The notes beneath the pieces are model-generated. The model was given only the letters and a program-made list of their open reading frames with translations. It had not been told where the DNA came from and did not search any database. The position numbers and the translations under genes are program-made. From an uncultured Gammaproteobacteria bacterium (GTDB taxonomy: Bacteria; Pseudomonadota; Gammaproteobacteria; Nitrosococcales; Methylophagaceae): DNA of 64,000 nucleotides. Positions 8,660 through 19,393 of this stretch are shown here, piece by piece (the first letter of the stretch is position 1; every line of letters starts with the position of its first letter). Location: assembly GCA_905479075.1 (NCBI GenBank), contig CAJQLA010000012.1, forward strand, positions 1 through 64,000. The letters run 5' to 3'.

Positions 8660-9673
8660 TTATTCAAAAGGGCCGAGAGCTATTTTTCCTATGGTTCTAC
8701 CTGTAAGAATTTTATCGTGTGCTACTTGTATATTCTGAGGTGATATTGTACCTAGTTGCTCCGTTAATGTACTCACAATTACACCTTGATCGAGTAAATC
8801 TGCGATATTATTGAGTAAATGGTGTTGCTTTATCATGCTAGATGTTTTCATCATTGACCGAGTAAACATAAACTCCCAAATAAAGCCGGCACTTTTGGAT
8901 TTCAAGGTATCTAACTGATGCTCTTTACTGGTTTCTACAATGCTGCAAATCATGCCTTCAGGGGCGATAAGCTGAGCCATTGAATCGAAGTAGTAGTCGG
9001 TATCAGACAGGCATAAAATATAGTCAGGTTCAGCGATTACTAACTGCTGGTACTGTTCAACTAAATCGTGACGATGGTTGATGATGTGATCAGCACCGAG
9101 CTGTTGACACCATGCTTGTGATTTTTCTTGTGAAGCGGTAGTGACAACATTAAGTTTTGCAATTGACTTTGCCAACTGAATGGCAATGGAACCAACACCA
9201 CCTGCGCCACCAATGATTAAAATAGTTCGGCCTTGATCTTGTTCTGGGTTTATTTTCAGTCTAGAAAACAAGGCTTCCCATGCTGTAATACTAGTCAATG
9301 GCATCACTGCCGCCTCTTCAGAAGAGAGTGATTTAGGTGCTTTACCGACAATCCTTTCATCAACCAGTTGGTGACTGGCATAACAACCAGGTCGAGTGAT
9401 GTCACCAGCGTAAAATACTTTATCACCTACTTTAAATAACGACGTATCATCACCCGCGGCTTCAACAATGCCCATAGCATCCCAGCCTAATATACGTGCT
9501 TGTGTGCTTTCTTCAGTCAGTTTCGCTCTGACTTTAGTATCGACAGGATTGATGGCAATAGCATCAATTTTAACCAGAAGATCATGTCCCGAAGCGCTTG
9601 GCATTGGGTGCTCAACAAGAGAGAAATTATCTTCACTTTTGTGAATACCTATTGTTTTCATCTTTTCAGTCAT
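8660..9673 (-). CDS. zinc-type alcohol dehydrogenase-like / quinone oxidoreductase family protein
   Basis: 337 residues of the medium-chain dehydrogenase/reductase superfamily. The N-terminal GroES-like fold contains AINPVDTKVR, typical of the quinone-reductase branch, and the NAD(P)-binding fold has GGAGGVGSIAIQLAK near residues 155-170. The cysteine ligands of structural zinc are absent, as in that branch. The substrate is unknown. Its ATG overlaps the stop of the DUF1841 gene by four bases (ATGA), implying translational coupling at the end of the rnf-nth transcription unit. Confidence 0.82.
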   Translation of the reverse strand: MTEKMKTIGIHKSEDNFSLVEHPMPSASGHDLLVKIDAIAINPVDTKVRAKLTEESTQARILGWDAMGIVEAAGDDTSLFKVGDKVFYAGDITRPGCYASHQLVDERIVGKAPKSLSSEEAAVMPLTSITAWEALFSRLKINPEQDQGRTILIIGGAGGVGSIAIQLAKSIAKLNVVTTASQEKSQAWCQQLGADHIINHRHDLVEQYQQLVIAEPDYILCLSDTDYYFDSMAQLIAPEGMICSIVETSKEHQLDTLKSKSAGFIWEFMFTRSMMKTSSMIKQHHLLNNIADLLDQGVIVSTLTEQLGTISPQNIQVAHDKILTGRTIGKIALGPFE

Positions 9674-10104
9674 GATTCAGTCTTTAACAGATTATGTAAT
9701 GCGGCTAGATAAGCCTCTTCGGAAGGTGGTAAATTATTACGTTGAGCTAACCACAATGATTCAGTAAGACATTCCATCATTTGATGTTCTGTATTGTGTG
9801 TACTACCAAACTGTGCTTTTAGACGTGGATAAAGCGCCTTGATACCAGCGGGTCTATCTGTCGATATTTGTTCATGTAAAGACATATGCAAACTCATATG
9901 AAGATAGGGGTTTGTCTGACCTTGCTCGACAAAATATTCTTGTTCCAAACTGGCATTACTTTTGAAAATATGGTGGTATTCAGGGTGATCATTAATGATT
10001 TTTGCTATTACTGTTTCTAGCGAGCTAAGTGGGCTGTTCAACTGCAGCTTATGCCAGACATCATGATAATATTGGCGTAATTGTTGACGGTTTTGTCCAA
10101 ACAT
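9670..10104 (-). CDS. DUF1841 family protein
   Basis: 144 residues, starting MFGQNRQQLRQYYHDVWHK and carrying the family signature of HPEYH, QTNPYLHMSLH and STDRPAGIKALY. No catalytic motif is obvious and the function of DUF1841 is unknown; it is common in beta- and gammaproteobacteria. The start overlaps the nth stop by one base (TAATG) and the end overlaps the next gene by four bases, so the three are cotranslated. Confidence 0.85.
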   Translation of the reverse strand: MFGQNRQQLRQYYHDVWHKLQLNSPLSSLETVIAKIINDHPEYHHIFKSNASLEQEYFVEQGQTNPYLHMSLHMSLHEQISTDRPAGIKALYPRLKAQFGSTHNTEHQMMECLTESLWLAQRNNLPPSEEAYLAALHNLLKTES

Positions 10105-10754
10105 TAGGATTTCTCAGCCTTTCTTTGACGACGACGAAAATCATCACACAGGTGTGAGACAACACAATTATCACATAACGGCTTTCTGGCAATACAGACA
10201 TAACGTCCATGCAAAATAAGCCAGTGATGAGCATCTTGCATAAATTCTTTGGGGACGACTTTCATTAATTTGTCTTCTACCGCTCGTACTGTTTTGCCCT
10301 TAGCTAACCCTGTGCGATTCGACAATCTAAATAAATGGGTATCAACAGCAATAACAGGATGATTGAATACAGTATTGAGTACCACATTAGCTGTTTTACG
10401 ACCGACACCAGGCAGCGCTTCCAAGGCTTCGCGATCTTCAGGTACTTCACTATGATGAAGTTCGATTAATTGCCGACATGTTTTGATAACATTTTCAGCT
10501 TTACTATTGAACAAACCAATGGTCTTAATATATTTTTTAAGGCCATCCACACCCAATGCCAAAATAGTTTCTGGTGTGTTAGCTACAGGGTATAGCTTAT
10601 CTGTTGCTTTGTTAACGCCAACATCTGTTGCTTGAGCAGATAAAATAACAGCAATTAATAATTCAAATGGATTACTGAAGTTCAGTTCAGTTGTGGGTGC
10701 TGGGTTATGAGCTTGTAATAGAGCGAAAAACTCATGGCGTTGTGCTTGATTCAT
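10104..10754 (-). CDS. nth: endonuclease III (DNA glycosylase/AP lyase)
   Basis: 216 residues. The helix-hairpin-helix LPGVGRKTANVVL includes catalytic Lys120, and Asp138 lies in AVDTHLFRLSNR, the same numbers as in E. coli Nth. The C-terminal [4Fe-4S] cluster ligands Cys187, Cys194, Cys197 and Cys203 have the C-X6-C-X2-C-X5-C spacing. It removes oxidised pyrimidines and nicks the abasic site. The gene follows rnfE by 40 bases; the rnf-nth linkage is widely conserved in gammaproteobacteria. Confidence 0.96.
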   Translation of the reverse strand: MNQAQRHEFFALLQAHNPAPTTELNFSNPFELLIAVILSAQATDVGVNKATDKLYPVANTPETILALGVDGLKKYIKTIGLFNSKAENVIKTCRQLIELHHSEVPEDREALEALPGVGRKTANVVLNTVFNHPVIAVDTHLFRLSNRTGLAKGKTVRAVEDKLMKVVPKEFMQDAHHWLILHGRYVCIARKPLCDNCVVSHLCDDFRRRQRKAEKS

Positions 10755-10794
10755 TAATACTGTTACCTAAAGATGGTCGTCAATTAGTGCTGAA

Positions 10795-11493
10795 TTAAGG
10801 ATTACTGGTTGTGACGGTGGTATCGGTTAAGTCACTTCTTACCGTTGCAGCCCTAGATAATTGTTTAGCATCTATACTGTTTTTCAAGGCAACAATAAGT
10901 CCTAAACCGATAAAGGCGCCGGGTGGCAGTAGCGCAATAAGAAAGCCTCTGTATTGTTCTATAACGACGATAGTCAGATCACGCGCACCATCGCCGAACA
11001 TCAGATGCGCTTGGCTTAATAATGTGCCTTGACCAATGACTTCACGTAAGGCGCCGAGCAAAACTAAAATAGCTGTAAAACCTAAGCCCATCATTAAACC
11101 ATCTAACACAGCAGGCCCAGCACTGTTTCGAGACGCAAAGGCTTCAGCACGGCCAATAATGGCGCAGTTAGTCACAATTAAAGGTATGAAAATACCTAGA
11201 ATTAAAAATAACTCATGAAACCAAGCATTCATTAATAATTCAATAGTCGTTACTATAGAAGCAATGATCATGACAAATACAGGTAGACGGCCTTCATCAG
11301 GAATTTGATGGCGAAAGAGTGAAACTAGCCCGTTGGAAGCGACCAAAGTAAGCATCGTCGCTAAACCTAGACCTAGACCATTAATGACAGTGTTACTAAC
11401 GGCGAGTAATGGACATAAGCCAAGCAATTGAACCAATGCAGGGTTATTTTTCCACAAACCATCATTAATAATTGTTTTATATAAATCAGTCAT
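10795..11493 (-). CDS. rnfE: Rnf electron transport complex subunit E
   Basis: 232 residues, six predicted membrane segments, with the paired motif [19 protein letters not shown] near the N-terminus and the second half [17 protein letters not shown]. RnfE is an integral membrane subunit homologous to RnfA and inserted with opposite topology; the pair form part of the electron path across the inner membrane. The start overlaps rnfG by eight bases. Confidence 0.95.
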   Translation of the reverse strand: MTDLYKTIINDGLWKNNPALVQLLGLCPLLAVSNTVINGLGLGLATMLTLVASNGLVSLFRHQIPDEGRLPVFVMIIASIVTTIELLMNAWFHELFLILGIFIPLIVTNCAIIGRAEAFASRNSAGPAVLDGLMMGLGFTAILVLLGALREVIGQGTLLSQAHLMFGDGARDLTIVVIEQYRGFLIALLPPGAFIGLGLIVALKNSIDAKQLSRAATVRSDLTDTTVTTSNP

Positions 11494-12130
11494 GAGCTGT
11501 TGTCAGTTCACTTGCTTGGAATAATTGCTCTTGGTGTCGTTCAAAATAGTGTAAAGCATTTTTGACTGCAGCAATAACGGCCCTTGGTGTGATCGTCGCA
11601 CCGGTAAATTGATCAAATTCGCCACCGTCTCTTTTAACGTGCCATTTTGAGCTATCAGGATTCATTAGTGAAAGGTCTTTAAATTGATGGATCCAATTCG
11701 CTTTTCTTTCGTCTATCTTATCGCCCAGGCCTGGTGTTTCTTTGTGGCTAATGACACGAACACCAGCCAATATACCATCGTGTTTGACTCCTATTAGCAG
11801 TTTTATTTTTCCATTGTAACCATTGGGAGCAACACTCGTAAAAACAATGGCTACAGGCTTATTATCCATGCGAGCACGATAGGCAGTGGTTGGTTCAGTC
11901 GTAGAAAGTAAATAACTCTCAGGAACAATGAGGGTATCCAATAATATATCGTTATTGTATTTTTCTGCGGGGACTAAAGCATTTAATGCTGACAATAATG
12001 CTTCACGCTCATTATCAATTATTTTTTGGCGTGTCGCTTGTTCTGTTATCACCACTAAACTAGTCGCACCGATAGCAAATAAAGCTAATAAAAGGCCAAT
12101 TTTTAATATATGTTTTTGAATAGCATTCAT
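11486..12130 (-). CDS. rnfG: Rnf electron transport complex subunit G
   Basis: 214 residues with one N-terminal membrane helix (about 9-29) and a periplasmic FMN-binding domain. The covalent FMN attachment threonine lies in the TGAT of [14 protein letters not shown], near residue 177, and [11 protein letters not shown] is also conserved. RnfG carries electrons on the periplasmic face. ATG overlaps the rnfD stop by four bases. Confidence 0.95.
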   Translation of the reverse strand: MNAIQKHILKIGLLLALFAIGATSLVVITEQATRQKIIDNEREALLSALNALVPAEKYNNDILLDTLIVPESYLLSTTEPTTAYRARMDNKPVAIVFTSVAPNGYNGKIKLLIGVKHDGILAGVRVISHKETPGLGDKIDERKANWIHQFKDLSLMNPDSSKWHVKRDGGEFDQFTGATITPRAVIAAVKNALHYFERHQEQLFQASELTTAHD

Positions 12131-13161
12131 GAGGAGGTATCACCATAAACGCGAGGCTGACTGTAGTAGTCAATTAAGGGTACTAGCATATTCATCAGTA
12201 AGACAGCGAAAGCGATTCCATCAGGATAACCGCCCCAGACGCGAATGATATAAGTCAGTAAACCTATGCCAGCACCAAAAATGATTCTGCCTTTCACAGT
12301 AGTAGCAGCCGTGACGGGATCAGTAGCGATAAAGAATGCACCAATCATTGTGCCGCCACTTAAGAGGTGAAATAGTGGCGACGCATAGCTTTCTGGTGAG
12401 ATTAACCAAGTGACTAGGCTAATAGTTGCTATGGCTGCAAGCATGGAAAAGGGAATATGCCAGCTAATGATCTTTCGATTGATAAGAAACAAGCCACCGA
12501 TAGCAAACCAGATGTTGACCCATAGCCAACCTTGTCCTGCAAGAGAATTGAAAATAGGACTTTGCATTATTTGTTCGGGCGTTTGCAGTAAGCCTATTTG
12601 TGTTTTCATTTCATCTAATGGCGTAGCAGCAGAAATGGCATCAATAGGAATTTGGCTATTCAAGCTGCCTTGAAAAATAAATTGAAAAGCAGAGGGAATG
12701 TCTACCACATGATCAGCCAAGCTAGTGATAGGTGACCACTGAGTCATTTCCAGCGGAAATGAAATAAGTAGTAAAACATAGGCGACCATCGCGGGGTTAA
12801 AAGGGTTGTAACCCAATCCACCATATAGATGTTTGGCAAAAATAATGGCAAATAAAATGCCGATGGTGGTTAGCCACCAAGGTGCCATGGGTGGGATGGC
12901 AATAGCTAGTAATATTGCCGTTACAACAGCACTACCATCCGTTAGAAAAGGCATAAGTGGTCGCTGGCGGAGTTTCAGCATGAGCGCTTCTGCGAGTAAG
13001 GCCACAACGATAGCAAGGATGATCGTCACTATCACTGCCGGGCCAAAAAAGTAGACCAAAGCGATAATAGCGGGTATTAATGCTGCCAGTAATTGCAGCA
13101 TATGTTTGGTAACGCGACTACTACCGGATAAAAATGGTGGGGTTAATTTAAATAAGGCCAT
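12127..13161 (-). CDS. rnfD: Rnf electron transport complex subunit D
   Basis: 344 residues with nine or ten membrane spans, homologous to NqrB. The probable covalent FMN site is the threonine in ISAATPLDEMK (about residue 180), and GGYPDGIAFAVLLMN near the C-terminus is strongly conserved. RnfD is thought to be the main ion-translocating subunit. It begins one base inside the end of rnfC. Confidence 0.95.
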   Translation of the reverse strand: MALFKLTPPFLSGSSRVTKHMLQLLAALIPAIIALVYFFGPAVIVTIILAIVVALLAEALMLKLRQRPLMPFLTDGSAVVTAILLAIAIPPMAPWWLTTIGILFAIIFAKHLYGGLGYNPFNPAMVAYVLLLISFPLEMTQWSPITSLADHVVDIPSAFQFIFQGSLNSQIPIDAISAATPLDEMKTQIGLLQTPEQIMQSPIFNSLAGQGWLWVNIWFAIGGLFLINRKIISWHIPFSMLAAIATISLVTWLISPESYASPLFHLLSGGTMIGAFFIATDPVTAATTVKGRIIFGAGIGLLTYIIRVWGGYPDGIAFAVLLMNMLVPLIDYYSQPRVYGDTSS

Positions 13162-14663
13162 TACTTATTTTCCCCAACATTATTACCTGTGGCCGCTTTT
13201 TCTTTATTTGACTGTGTAGCAGCAAGCGCCAATTTACGCTGTAGGTGGCGTCGTTCTTTTTCAGCTTTTTCATGTTCTAAGCGTGCTTGTCTATTTTCAT
13301 GGCGCTGCCGTGCAATATCTGATTTCTGGTGTTCTTGTTGTTTATGCATTATCTCGGTTTTAGCAAATCGAAAATAATCGACAAGTGGAATTTCACTAGG
13401 ACAGACATAGCTACAGCAACCACATTCAATACAATCAAACAGATTATATTCGCGTGTTTTATCTAAATCTTTGGCACGTGAATACCAATATAGCTGTTGA
13501 GGTAACAAGCTTGCAGGGCATGCCACAGCACAATCACCACAGCGGATACAAGGCATTGCGGTACTCTGGTGTGAAGTATTATCGACACCGACAAGGATGC
13601 AGTTAGATGTCTTGATAACGGGCAAGTCATCAGCTGTTAAGTTATAGCCCATCATTGGGCCACCCATGACAAAAGGCACATCCTTGTGTCTGTGGGTGTT
13701 ACAAAAATTGAGTAATTCACTGATCGGTGTGCCAAATAGTGTTTCGCAATTACCAGCATGCTTTACATCGGTACCCGTGACGGTCACGATTCGGGAAATA
13801 AGCGGTTCACCGTGGATAATGGCGCGCCCGATAGCATAGGCTGTAGCCACATTGTGAAGCACAATCCCTAAATCAAGTGGTAAGCCATTCTTAGGCACTT
13901 GTTTTTGAGTAATAACTTCTATTAATTGTTTTTCACTGCCTGTGGGATAGCGTGTTGGAATAACGACGACTTTAATAGTGTCAGTTTCAGGGTATTTTTC
14001 TAGAGCGCTTTCCATAGCAACAATCGCTTCTGGTTTATTGTCCTCTATAGCGATTATGCACTGGGTGACCCGAAGGGCATAACGCATAATTATGATGCCT
14101 TCGATAATGCCTTTTGCTCGTTCACGCATGATCATGTCATCGCAAGTGATGTAGGGCTCGCATTCAGCACCATTAAGAATGAGCGTGTCTATAACATGAT
14201 GTATGCCTGGGTTCAGTTTTATAAAACTTGGAAAACCAGCGCCGCCAAGACCGACGATACCGGCATCTCGAATGCGTTGACGTATTTCATGATCAGATAA
14301 CTGGCTATAGTCCGCAACACCTTGCCGTTTAATCCAACGATCTTCACCATCTGTCTCAATGGTGATACAGGGTGCTGATAATCCTGATGGATGTGGAACA
14401 GGCTGCTTATCGATGGCGGTTACAGTACCTGAACTTGGCGCATGCAGACATACCGACATATGACCATTTGCTTGAGCGATTTTTTGACCTTTTAGCACTT
14501 TATCGCCAATGCTAACAACTTCCTGAGCGGCTTCACCAATATGTTGTTGCATAGGCAAAATCAGCTTTTTGCTGATCGGTGTTGTGCGAATAGCTGTTTG
14601 AGTTGAACGCCTTTTTTGTCCATCAAGTAATAAACCACCTGGGAAAGAGCCAAGCTGTGTCAT
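13161..14663 (-). CDS. rnfC: Rnf electron transport complex subunit C
   Basis: 500 residues. An N-terminal NADH/flavin-binding part with the GLGGAGFP loop (about 140) is followed by an SLBB region and two [4Fe-4S] motifs, [12 protein letters not shown] and [12 protein letters not shown] (about 370-420). The C-terminal 75 residues are a charged helical tail rich in Lys, Glu, Arg and Gln, much shorter than the alanine-rich tail that gives E. coli RsxC about 740 residues. RnfC is the peripheral NADH-oxidising subunit. Confidence 0.95.
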   Translation of the reverse strand: MTQLGSFPGGLLLDGQKRRSTQTAIRTTPISKKLILPMQQHIGEAAQEVVSIGDKVLKGQKIAQANGHMSVCLHAPSSGTVTAIDKQPVPHPSGLSAPCITIETDGEDRWIKRQGVADYSQLSDHEIRQRIRDAGIVGLGGAGFPSFIKLNPGIHHVIDTLILNGAECEPYITCDDMIMRERAKGIIEGIIIMRYALRVTQCIIAIEDNKPEAIVAMESALEKYPETDTIKVVVIPTRYPTGSEKQLIEVITQKQVPKNGLPLDLGIVLHNVATAYAIGRAIIHGEPLISRIVTVTGTDVKHAGNCETLFGTPISELLNFCNTHRHKDVPFVMGGPMMGYNLTADDLPVIKTSNCILVGVDNTSHQSTAMPCIRCGDCAVACPASLLPQQLYWYSRAKDLDKTREYNLFDCIECGCCSYVCPSEIPLVDYFRFAKTEIMHKQQEHQKSDIARQRHENRQARLEHEKAEKERRHLQRKLALAATQSNKEKAATGNNVGENK

Positions 14664-15220
14664 TGCTGCTCCTTATACTGCGTGGTTAATTCTGTGGGAT
14701 TGGGCCAGCGCCAATTGGTCGGACTACTAGTCACAGTGACCATATCAATGCAATCAACAGGGCAGGGTGGTAGGCACAGTTCACAGCCTGTGCATTCATC
14801 GGCGATAACAGTATGCATTTGTTTCGCTGCACCTAAAATGGCATCAACCGGGCAGGCTTGTATGCAAAGTGTGCAGCCAATACAGCGATCTTCATCGATA
14901 ACGGCCAACATTTTAGGTTTCTCAACGCCACATTCATCATCAAGAGGTTTGACTTCAACTTCTAATAAATTGGCTAAGGCCTGGATGGTGGCTTCACCGC
15001 CGGGTGGACAGCGATTGATATCAACGTCGCCAGCAGCAATTGCTTCAGCATAGGGCTTACAACCAGCAAAACTACATTGTCCGCATTGAGTTTGTGGTAA
15101 CAGTTTGTCTATCTGTTCGACTATAGGATCGCCTTCAACTTTAAAGCGCACTGAAGCAAAGCCGAGTATTAATCCGAAAATAAGTGCCAACAAAGTGATG
15201 GCAAGAATTGCTGACAGCAT
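14660..15220 (-). CDS. rnfB: Rnf electron transport complex subunit B
   Basis: 186 residues. One N-terminal membrane helix (about 3-23) precedes a four-cysteine [4Fe-4S] domain ([10 protein letters not shown] plus RCPPGG) and a two-cluster ferredoxin domain with [12 protein letters not shown] and [12 protein letters not shown]. RnfB exchanges electrons with ferredoxin on the cytoplasmic side. It overlaps rnfC by four bases and follows rnfA by three. Confidence 0.96.
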   Translation of the reverse strand: MLSAILAITLLALIFGLILGFASVRFKVEGDPIVEQIDKLLPQTQCGQCSFAGCKPYAEAIAAGDVDINRCPPGGEATIQALANLLEVEVKPLDDECGVEKPKMLAVIDEDRCIGCTLCIQACPVDAILGAAKQMHTVIADECTGCELCLPPCPVDCIDMVTVTSSPTNWRWPNPTELTTQYKEQQ

Positions 15221-15223
15221 AGC

Positions 15224-15805
15224 TTAAACCTTAACTAGGCCAGTAAAGCCCATAAAGGCCATCGACATTAAGCCCGCGGTAATGAGTCCAATTGCTGCAC
15301 CTTGAAAGGGTGTGGGTACATCGGCAACGGCAATACGCTCACGCATGGCTGCGAATATTACTAATACCATGGAAAAACCGATAGCGGCACCGAAGCCATA
15401 TAAAGCTGATTCTAAAAAGCCATGTTGTTGTTGAACATTGAGTAAAGCGACGCCTAATACAGCACAATTAGTTGTAATAAGCGGTAGGAAAATACCTAAT
15501 ACTTGATACAACAATGGACTTGTTTTATGAACAACGAGTTCTGTGAACTGAACGACAACGGCTATGACAAAGATAAAACTGATCGTACGTAAAAATTCAA
15601 TTTCCAGCGGAATCAATAAGTATTCATTAATTAAAAAACTACTGACAGAAGACAGTGTTAGAACGAAGGTGGTGGCAAGCCCCATACCCATAGCCGTCTC
15701 CAATGTTCTTGAAACACCCATAAATGGGCACAGTCCTAGAAATTTAACGAGGACGATATTGTTTACAAGTATGGTACTGACAAGGATCAGGGCATAATCA
15801 GCCAT
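15224..15805 (-). CDS. rnfA: Rnf electron transport complex subunit A
   Basis: 193 residues with six membrane segments and the diagnostic [14 protein letters not shown] and [16 protein letters not shown] motifs, each with a conserved cysteine thought to hold an iron-sulfur centre with RnfE. This is the first gene of an operon rnfABCDGE-nth-DUF1841-MDR. Together the Rnf subunits couple electron transfer between NADH and ferredoxin to sodium or proton movement; in gammaproteobacteria the homologous Rsx also resets SoxR. Confidence 0.96.
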   Translation of the reverse strand: MADYALILVSTILVNNIVLVKFLGLCPFMGVSRTLETAMGMGLATTFVLTLSSVSSFLINEYLLIPLEIEFLRTISFIFVIAVVVQFTELVVHKTSPLLYQVLGIFLPLITTNCAVLGVALLNVQQQHGFLESALYGFGAAIGFSMVLVIFAAMRERIAVADVPTPFQGAAIGLITAGLMSMAFMGFTGLVKV

Positions 15806-15989
15806 GCAATAACCTACTGAATTAATCGGAAATTAAGGTATCAGGCAGTAGTGTACCTTTAAGTAGGTACAAAACTTGGGTAATTATAGCTGATAGAACA
15901 TAGATTTACGATGTTTAAGCATGCTAAATATGCTGTTGTATAAAGCGTTCAGTCGCCTTAATGAAATTTAGAATATATCTACGAAATGC

Positions 15990-17045
15990 TTATTTTTGAC
16001 GGCGTAATCGGACTGCTTTAGCGAGATCATGTAACAATGTTTCGCTATTTTCCCATGCCATGCAGGCATCAGTAATACTCTGACCATATACCAGCTCTTT
16101 GTCAGGTTCTTGGTTTTGTCTACCAGCAACAAGATTACTTTCTAGCATTAACCCCATAATGCGGTTCTCACCCCTAGCAATTTGTTTGATGACATCTTGG
16201 CAAACAACTTCTTGCTGGAGATGACTCTTGCCACTATTGGCATGACTACAATCAACCATAAATCTTGCAGGCTGCCCAGAGCGGCCAATGGTTTCAGCTG
16301 CTTCATTAATGCTTTCAGCATCAAAGTTAGGTTTCTTCCCACCACGTAAAATAACGTGGCAGTCAGGATTACCTGTCGTCGAGAAAATAGCTGAGTGTCC
16401 ATCTTTTGTAAGAGACATGAAGTGATGTGGTTTTGATGCTGATAAACAGGCATCAACAGCAATCTGTAAACCGCCGTCGGTTGCATTTTTAAACCCGACA
16501 GGGCAAGACAAGCCAGAAGCTAACTCTCTATGAGCTTGGCTTTCTGTTGTACGTGCGCCAATAGCACCCCAAGAAATTAAATCTGCGACATATTGAGGAC
16601 TGATTAGATCTAAATATTCTGTTGCCGCTGGAATCTCCATCTCAGCCAGGTCAAGCAATAGACTACGAGCGAAGTGCAAGCCATCATTGATTTTAAAACT
16701 ACGATCAAGATACGGGTCGTTGATTAAACCTTTCCAACCGGCTACAGAGCGTGGTTTTTCGAAATAGACGCGCATAATAATATGCAACTCATCTTTGAGT
16801 TCAGCAATTAATGGTTTTAAACGTGATGCATATTCGCGTGCTGCTTTTGGATCATGGATAGAGCAGGGACCAATAATAATGACAAGACGATCATCTTTGC
16901 CATGCAAAATATCTTGTGTCGCTTGGCGTGCATTAAATACCGTCTCAGAAGCATTATCCGTGATCGGTAATTCATTATGTAACTGAACAGGAGGAATAAC
17001 CTTCTGTGTGCCAGCGATACGTAAATTGTCAGTGCTATATAGCAT
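15990..17045 (-). CDS. 3-deoxy-7-phosphoheptulonate (DAHP) synthase, class I
   Basis: 351 residues of the AroF/AroG/AroH type. Conserved features include IIGPCSIHDPKAA near residue 60, RVYFEKPR, GWKGLINDP, GARTTESQ and the metal-site region DCSHANSGK. It condenses phosphoenolpyruvate and erythrose-4-phosphate in the first step of aromatic amino acid synthesis. Which feedback isozyme this is cannot be fixed by eye, so no symbol is given. It is a single gene, 184 bases from rnfA, with its own upstream region. Confidence 0.95.
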   Translation of the reverse strand: MLYSTDNLRIAGTQKVIPPVQLHNELPITDNASETVFNARQATQDILHGKDDRLVIIIGPCSIHDPKAAREYASRLKPLIAELKDELHIIMRVYFEKPRSVAGWKGLINDPYLDRSFKINDGLHFARSLLLDLAEMEIPAATEYLDLISPQYVADLISWGAIGARTTESQAHRELASGLSCPVGFKNATDGGLQIAVDACLSASKPHHFMSLTKDGHSAIFSTTGNPDCHVILRGGKKPNFDAESINEAAETIGRSGQPARFMVDCSHANSGKSHLQQEVVCQDVIKQIARGENRIMGLMLESNLVAGRQNQEPDKELVYGQSITDACMAWENSETLLHDLAKAVRLRRQK

Positions 17046-17246
17046 AGAAGCTGATACTCATTATCTGCAGTAATAAAGAGGCTATTTTACCTGCACTACA
17101 GGGTTTTAGCTATGTGCTATATCAGCAAGTTATTTGGATCTCAAAAAAAGCGTCATAATTTTCTGGTATAAAAAATGCTTCTCTCTAAATTAACACATGA
17201 ACAGTGTCATTATTTTGGTTAATTAAAATTGAAAGGGAGTTCTACT

Positions 17247-17918
17247 ATGGGATCAAAAAAACCAATGCCGCAAGAGAATACAACTGTTTCAAATAGATTG
17301 ATAGAGCGATTAGAGTCAAATATTCGACACTGGCCAATATCAATAAATAAAAAGCTTGTTGATTCATTTGGTACTGATTCTTACCTAGGTCATTATTTGC
17401 ATCTTTTTGATCCGGAGACCGAAAAGGCAGAAAAGTTCATCAATCAATGTCCAGATTTAAAAACCGTTTACTTACGTTTAGTGCAGGATATTAATCAAGA
17501 AACTTTTGTGGGTGATTGGTTTGAAATCAATCAGCAATGCATAGATCAGTTTGCAAAAGTAACGGGTGATAATCAATGGATCCATACTGATCCTGAGAGA
17601 TCTAATGAAGAGTCTCCTTTTAAAACAACCATATCGCAAGGTTTTCTAACATTATCCTTAATACCAATGTTGACCAATAGTATTGACCCTGACAACACCA
17701 TTTATCCAGAAGCTAGAATGGTTGTAAATTATGGAATGAATAAGGTTATTTTTCCTTATCCAGTTAAAGTTGGGAAACGTATTAGGGCACGCACTCGTGT
17801 TATTAAATTAGTACCGCTAAAACGTGGCCTTGAAATTGTCCGAGAAGTACGAATGGAGATTGAAAAAAGTTCACGTGCTGCCTGTGTTGCTGAAACAGTA
17901 TTACGGCTGTACTTTTAG
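17247..17918 (+). CDS. MaoC-like (R)-hydratase family protein
   Basis: 223 residues from an ATG with an AAGGGAG ribosome site seven bases ahead; an in-frame TTG at 17229 precedes that site and is rejected. The C-terminal 140 residues form a MaoC hot-dog domain with the active-site string VTGDNQWIHTDPERS and ISQGFLTLSL, giving the Asp/His dyad. The N-terminal 80 residues are helical and unplaced. MaoC proteins usually hydrate trans-2-enoyl-CoA thioesters; the substrate here is unknown. It is convergent with the phosphatase gene. Confidence 0.8.
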   Translation: MGSKKPMPQENTTVSNRLIERLESNIRHWPISINKKLVDSFGTDSYLGHYLHLFDPETEKAEKFINQCPDLKTVYLRLVQDINQETFVGDWFEINQQCIDQFAKVTGDNQWIHTDPERSNEESPFKTTISQGFLTLSLIPMLTNSIDPDNTIYPEARMVVNYGMNKVIFPYPVKVGKRIRARTRVIKLVPLKRGLEIVREVRMEIEKSSRAACVAETVLRLYF

Positions 17919-17936
17919 TTCAATGATTATAAGTAA

Positions 17937-18407
17937 TTATTTTATCACTGAGTGATAGAACCCGCGTGAGGCATCTTCAACGAGATCAAAAACATGCTCA
18001 AAACCATTCTGACCGCCAAAGTAGGGATCTGGGACATCTGTTTCGGGATGTTCAGGGGCGTAATCGAGAAATAGTTTTATTTTATGCTGGTATTGTTCAG
18101 GGCAGGCATCAAAAAGTAACTGATAGTTGTCGCCGTCCATTGCCAAGATATGATCAAAATGTTCGAAATCATTAGCATGCACTTTTCTTGCTTGTATTTG
18201 TGATAAGTTAACGCCGCGTTGTTTAGCTGTCATTTGAGCTCTGTGATCAGGGTTCTCACCAACATGATAAGCATGGGTGCCAGCAGAATCGATCATAAAA
18301 TGATCAGCCATTTCTAAATCTTTTATAAGCTTGTGAAATACACCTTCGGCAGTCGGTGAACGGCAGATGTTGCCCATGCAAACGAAAAGAACCTTAATTT
18401 GATTCAT
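17937..18407 (-). CDS. low-molecular-weight protein tyrosine phosphatase
   Basis: 156 residues. The P-loop CMGNICRS at the N-terminus holds nucleophile Cys10 and Arg16, and the general-acid loop DVPDPYFGG is near residue 120, the standard LMW-PTP pair. It may act on phosphotyrosine proteins or small phospho-compounds. It is 14 bases downstream of the fructosamine-kinase-family gene on the same strand and probably cotranscribed, a neighbour pairing that appears in several gammaproteobacteria. Confidence 0.92.
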   Translation of the reverse strand: MNQIKVLFVCMGNICRSPTAEGVFHKLIKDLEMADHFMIDSAGTHAYHVGENPDHRAQMTAKQRGVNLSQIQARKVHANDFEHFDHILAMDGDNYQLLFDACPEQYQHKIKLFLDYAPEHPETDVPDPYFGGQNGFEHVFDLVEDASRGFYHSVIK

Positions 18408-18421
18408 TGTTTAATTACTTC

Positions 18422-19303
18422 CTATATTTCTGCTAATAATTGGTCAATCATACTACTAGCCTGACCGGCATAACCACCGCCAAAAAGGTTAACGTGGTTA
18501 AGAATGTGATATAAATTATAAAGTATTTTTCGTGTTTTATAGCCATTATCTAATGGATATTCCGCATGATAGGCCCGGTAGAAATCACCATCAAAGCCAC
18601 CAAATAATTCGGTCATTGCGATATCTGCTTCACGATCACCATAGTAACAAGCCGGATCAAAAATAACGGGTTTATCCAGTGGATCTGCTGCGGCATTACC
18701 ACTCCATAAATCACCATGTAATAGTGAAGATTGTGGTGAATAAGTGTCGAAAAAAACATCTAAGCTTGCTGTCAGTTGTTGTCCCTTTTCGTAGAGTTGG
18801 GAGGCAAAGCCTTTTTGTTTTATAAATTCTAGTTGTGGCTGCATGCGCTGTCGTTTCAAAAAGTCGATCCAGTCATGATGTCTATCGTTGTATTGGGGCG
18901 TACTTCCAATAGTATTATCGATATGCCAACCAAAATAGGCTTGTGGATGTTGATGTAATTGAGCCAACTGTTGTCCAAGTATTTTATTGCTTGCTTGGCT
19001 TAGACTGTGGCAATCAATATATTCTATAACTATATAGCTGTATTCTTTAGTTTTCCCATGGCCGATAACATCGGGGATTCGCACGCAATTAAGAGAAGCA
19101 AGTTCCTGTAACCCTTGTGCTTCTGCTTCAAACATCGCAGATAAATTAGGATTGTTTGTTTTGAAGAAATAACTATTGCTGTCGGTTTTTAGATGATAGC
19201 TGCTATTAATACCGCCGCCACTAACCGATGTTAATTGCCGTTGTTGTATTGATTGACCAGTGGCTTGTTCAATATGACGTACAATCGGATCAAAGTTAGC
19301 CAT
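18422..19303 (-). CDS. fructosamine kinase family protein
   Basis: 293 residues of the YniA/fructosamine-3-kinase family with an aminoglycoside-phosphotransferase fold. The catalytic loop is LLHGDLWSGNAA (about 193-204) and the metal-binding DPACYYGDREAD follows. The N-terminus carries SVSGGGINSSYHL, the nucleotide-binding loop. Likely a deglycation kinase for ketosamines or ribulosamines. It pairs with the downstream phosphatase. Confidence 0.9.
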   Translation of the reverse strand: MANFDPIVRHIEQATGQSIQQRQLTSVSGGGINSSYHLKTDSNSYFFKTNNPNLSAMFEAEAQGLQELASLNCVRIPDVIGHGKTKEYSYIVIEYIDCHSLSQASNKILGQQLAQLHQHPQAYFGWHIDNTIGSTPQYNDRHHDWIDFLKRQRMQPQLEFIKQKGFASQLYEKGQQLTASLDVFFDTYSPQSSLLHGDLWSGNAAADPLDKPVIFDPACYYGDREADIAMTELFGGFDGDFYRAYHAEYPLDNGYKTRKILYNLYHILNHVNLFGGGYAGQASSMIDQLLAEI

Positions 19304-19393
19304 GAAACATCCTTAGTTTTAAAATATATCGAATTCAAAATGCTATGCTGACAAGGTTAATGGTGCTAGTCAAAATTTTATTGGAGAAGACTT

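Noticed and set aside
14682..15053. 123-codon plus-strand frame inside rnfB
   Set aside because: It is the antisense shadow of an iron-sulfur gene whose own frame has clear family motifs; its composition is mostly Ser, Gln and Thr typical of shadows.
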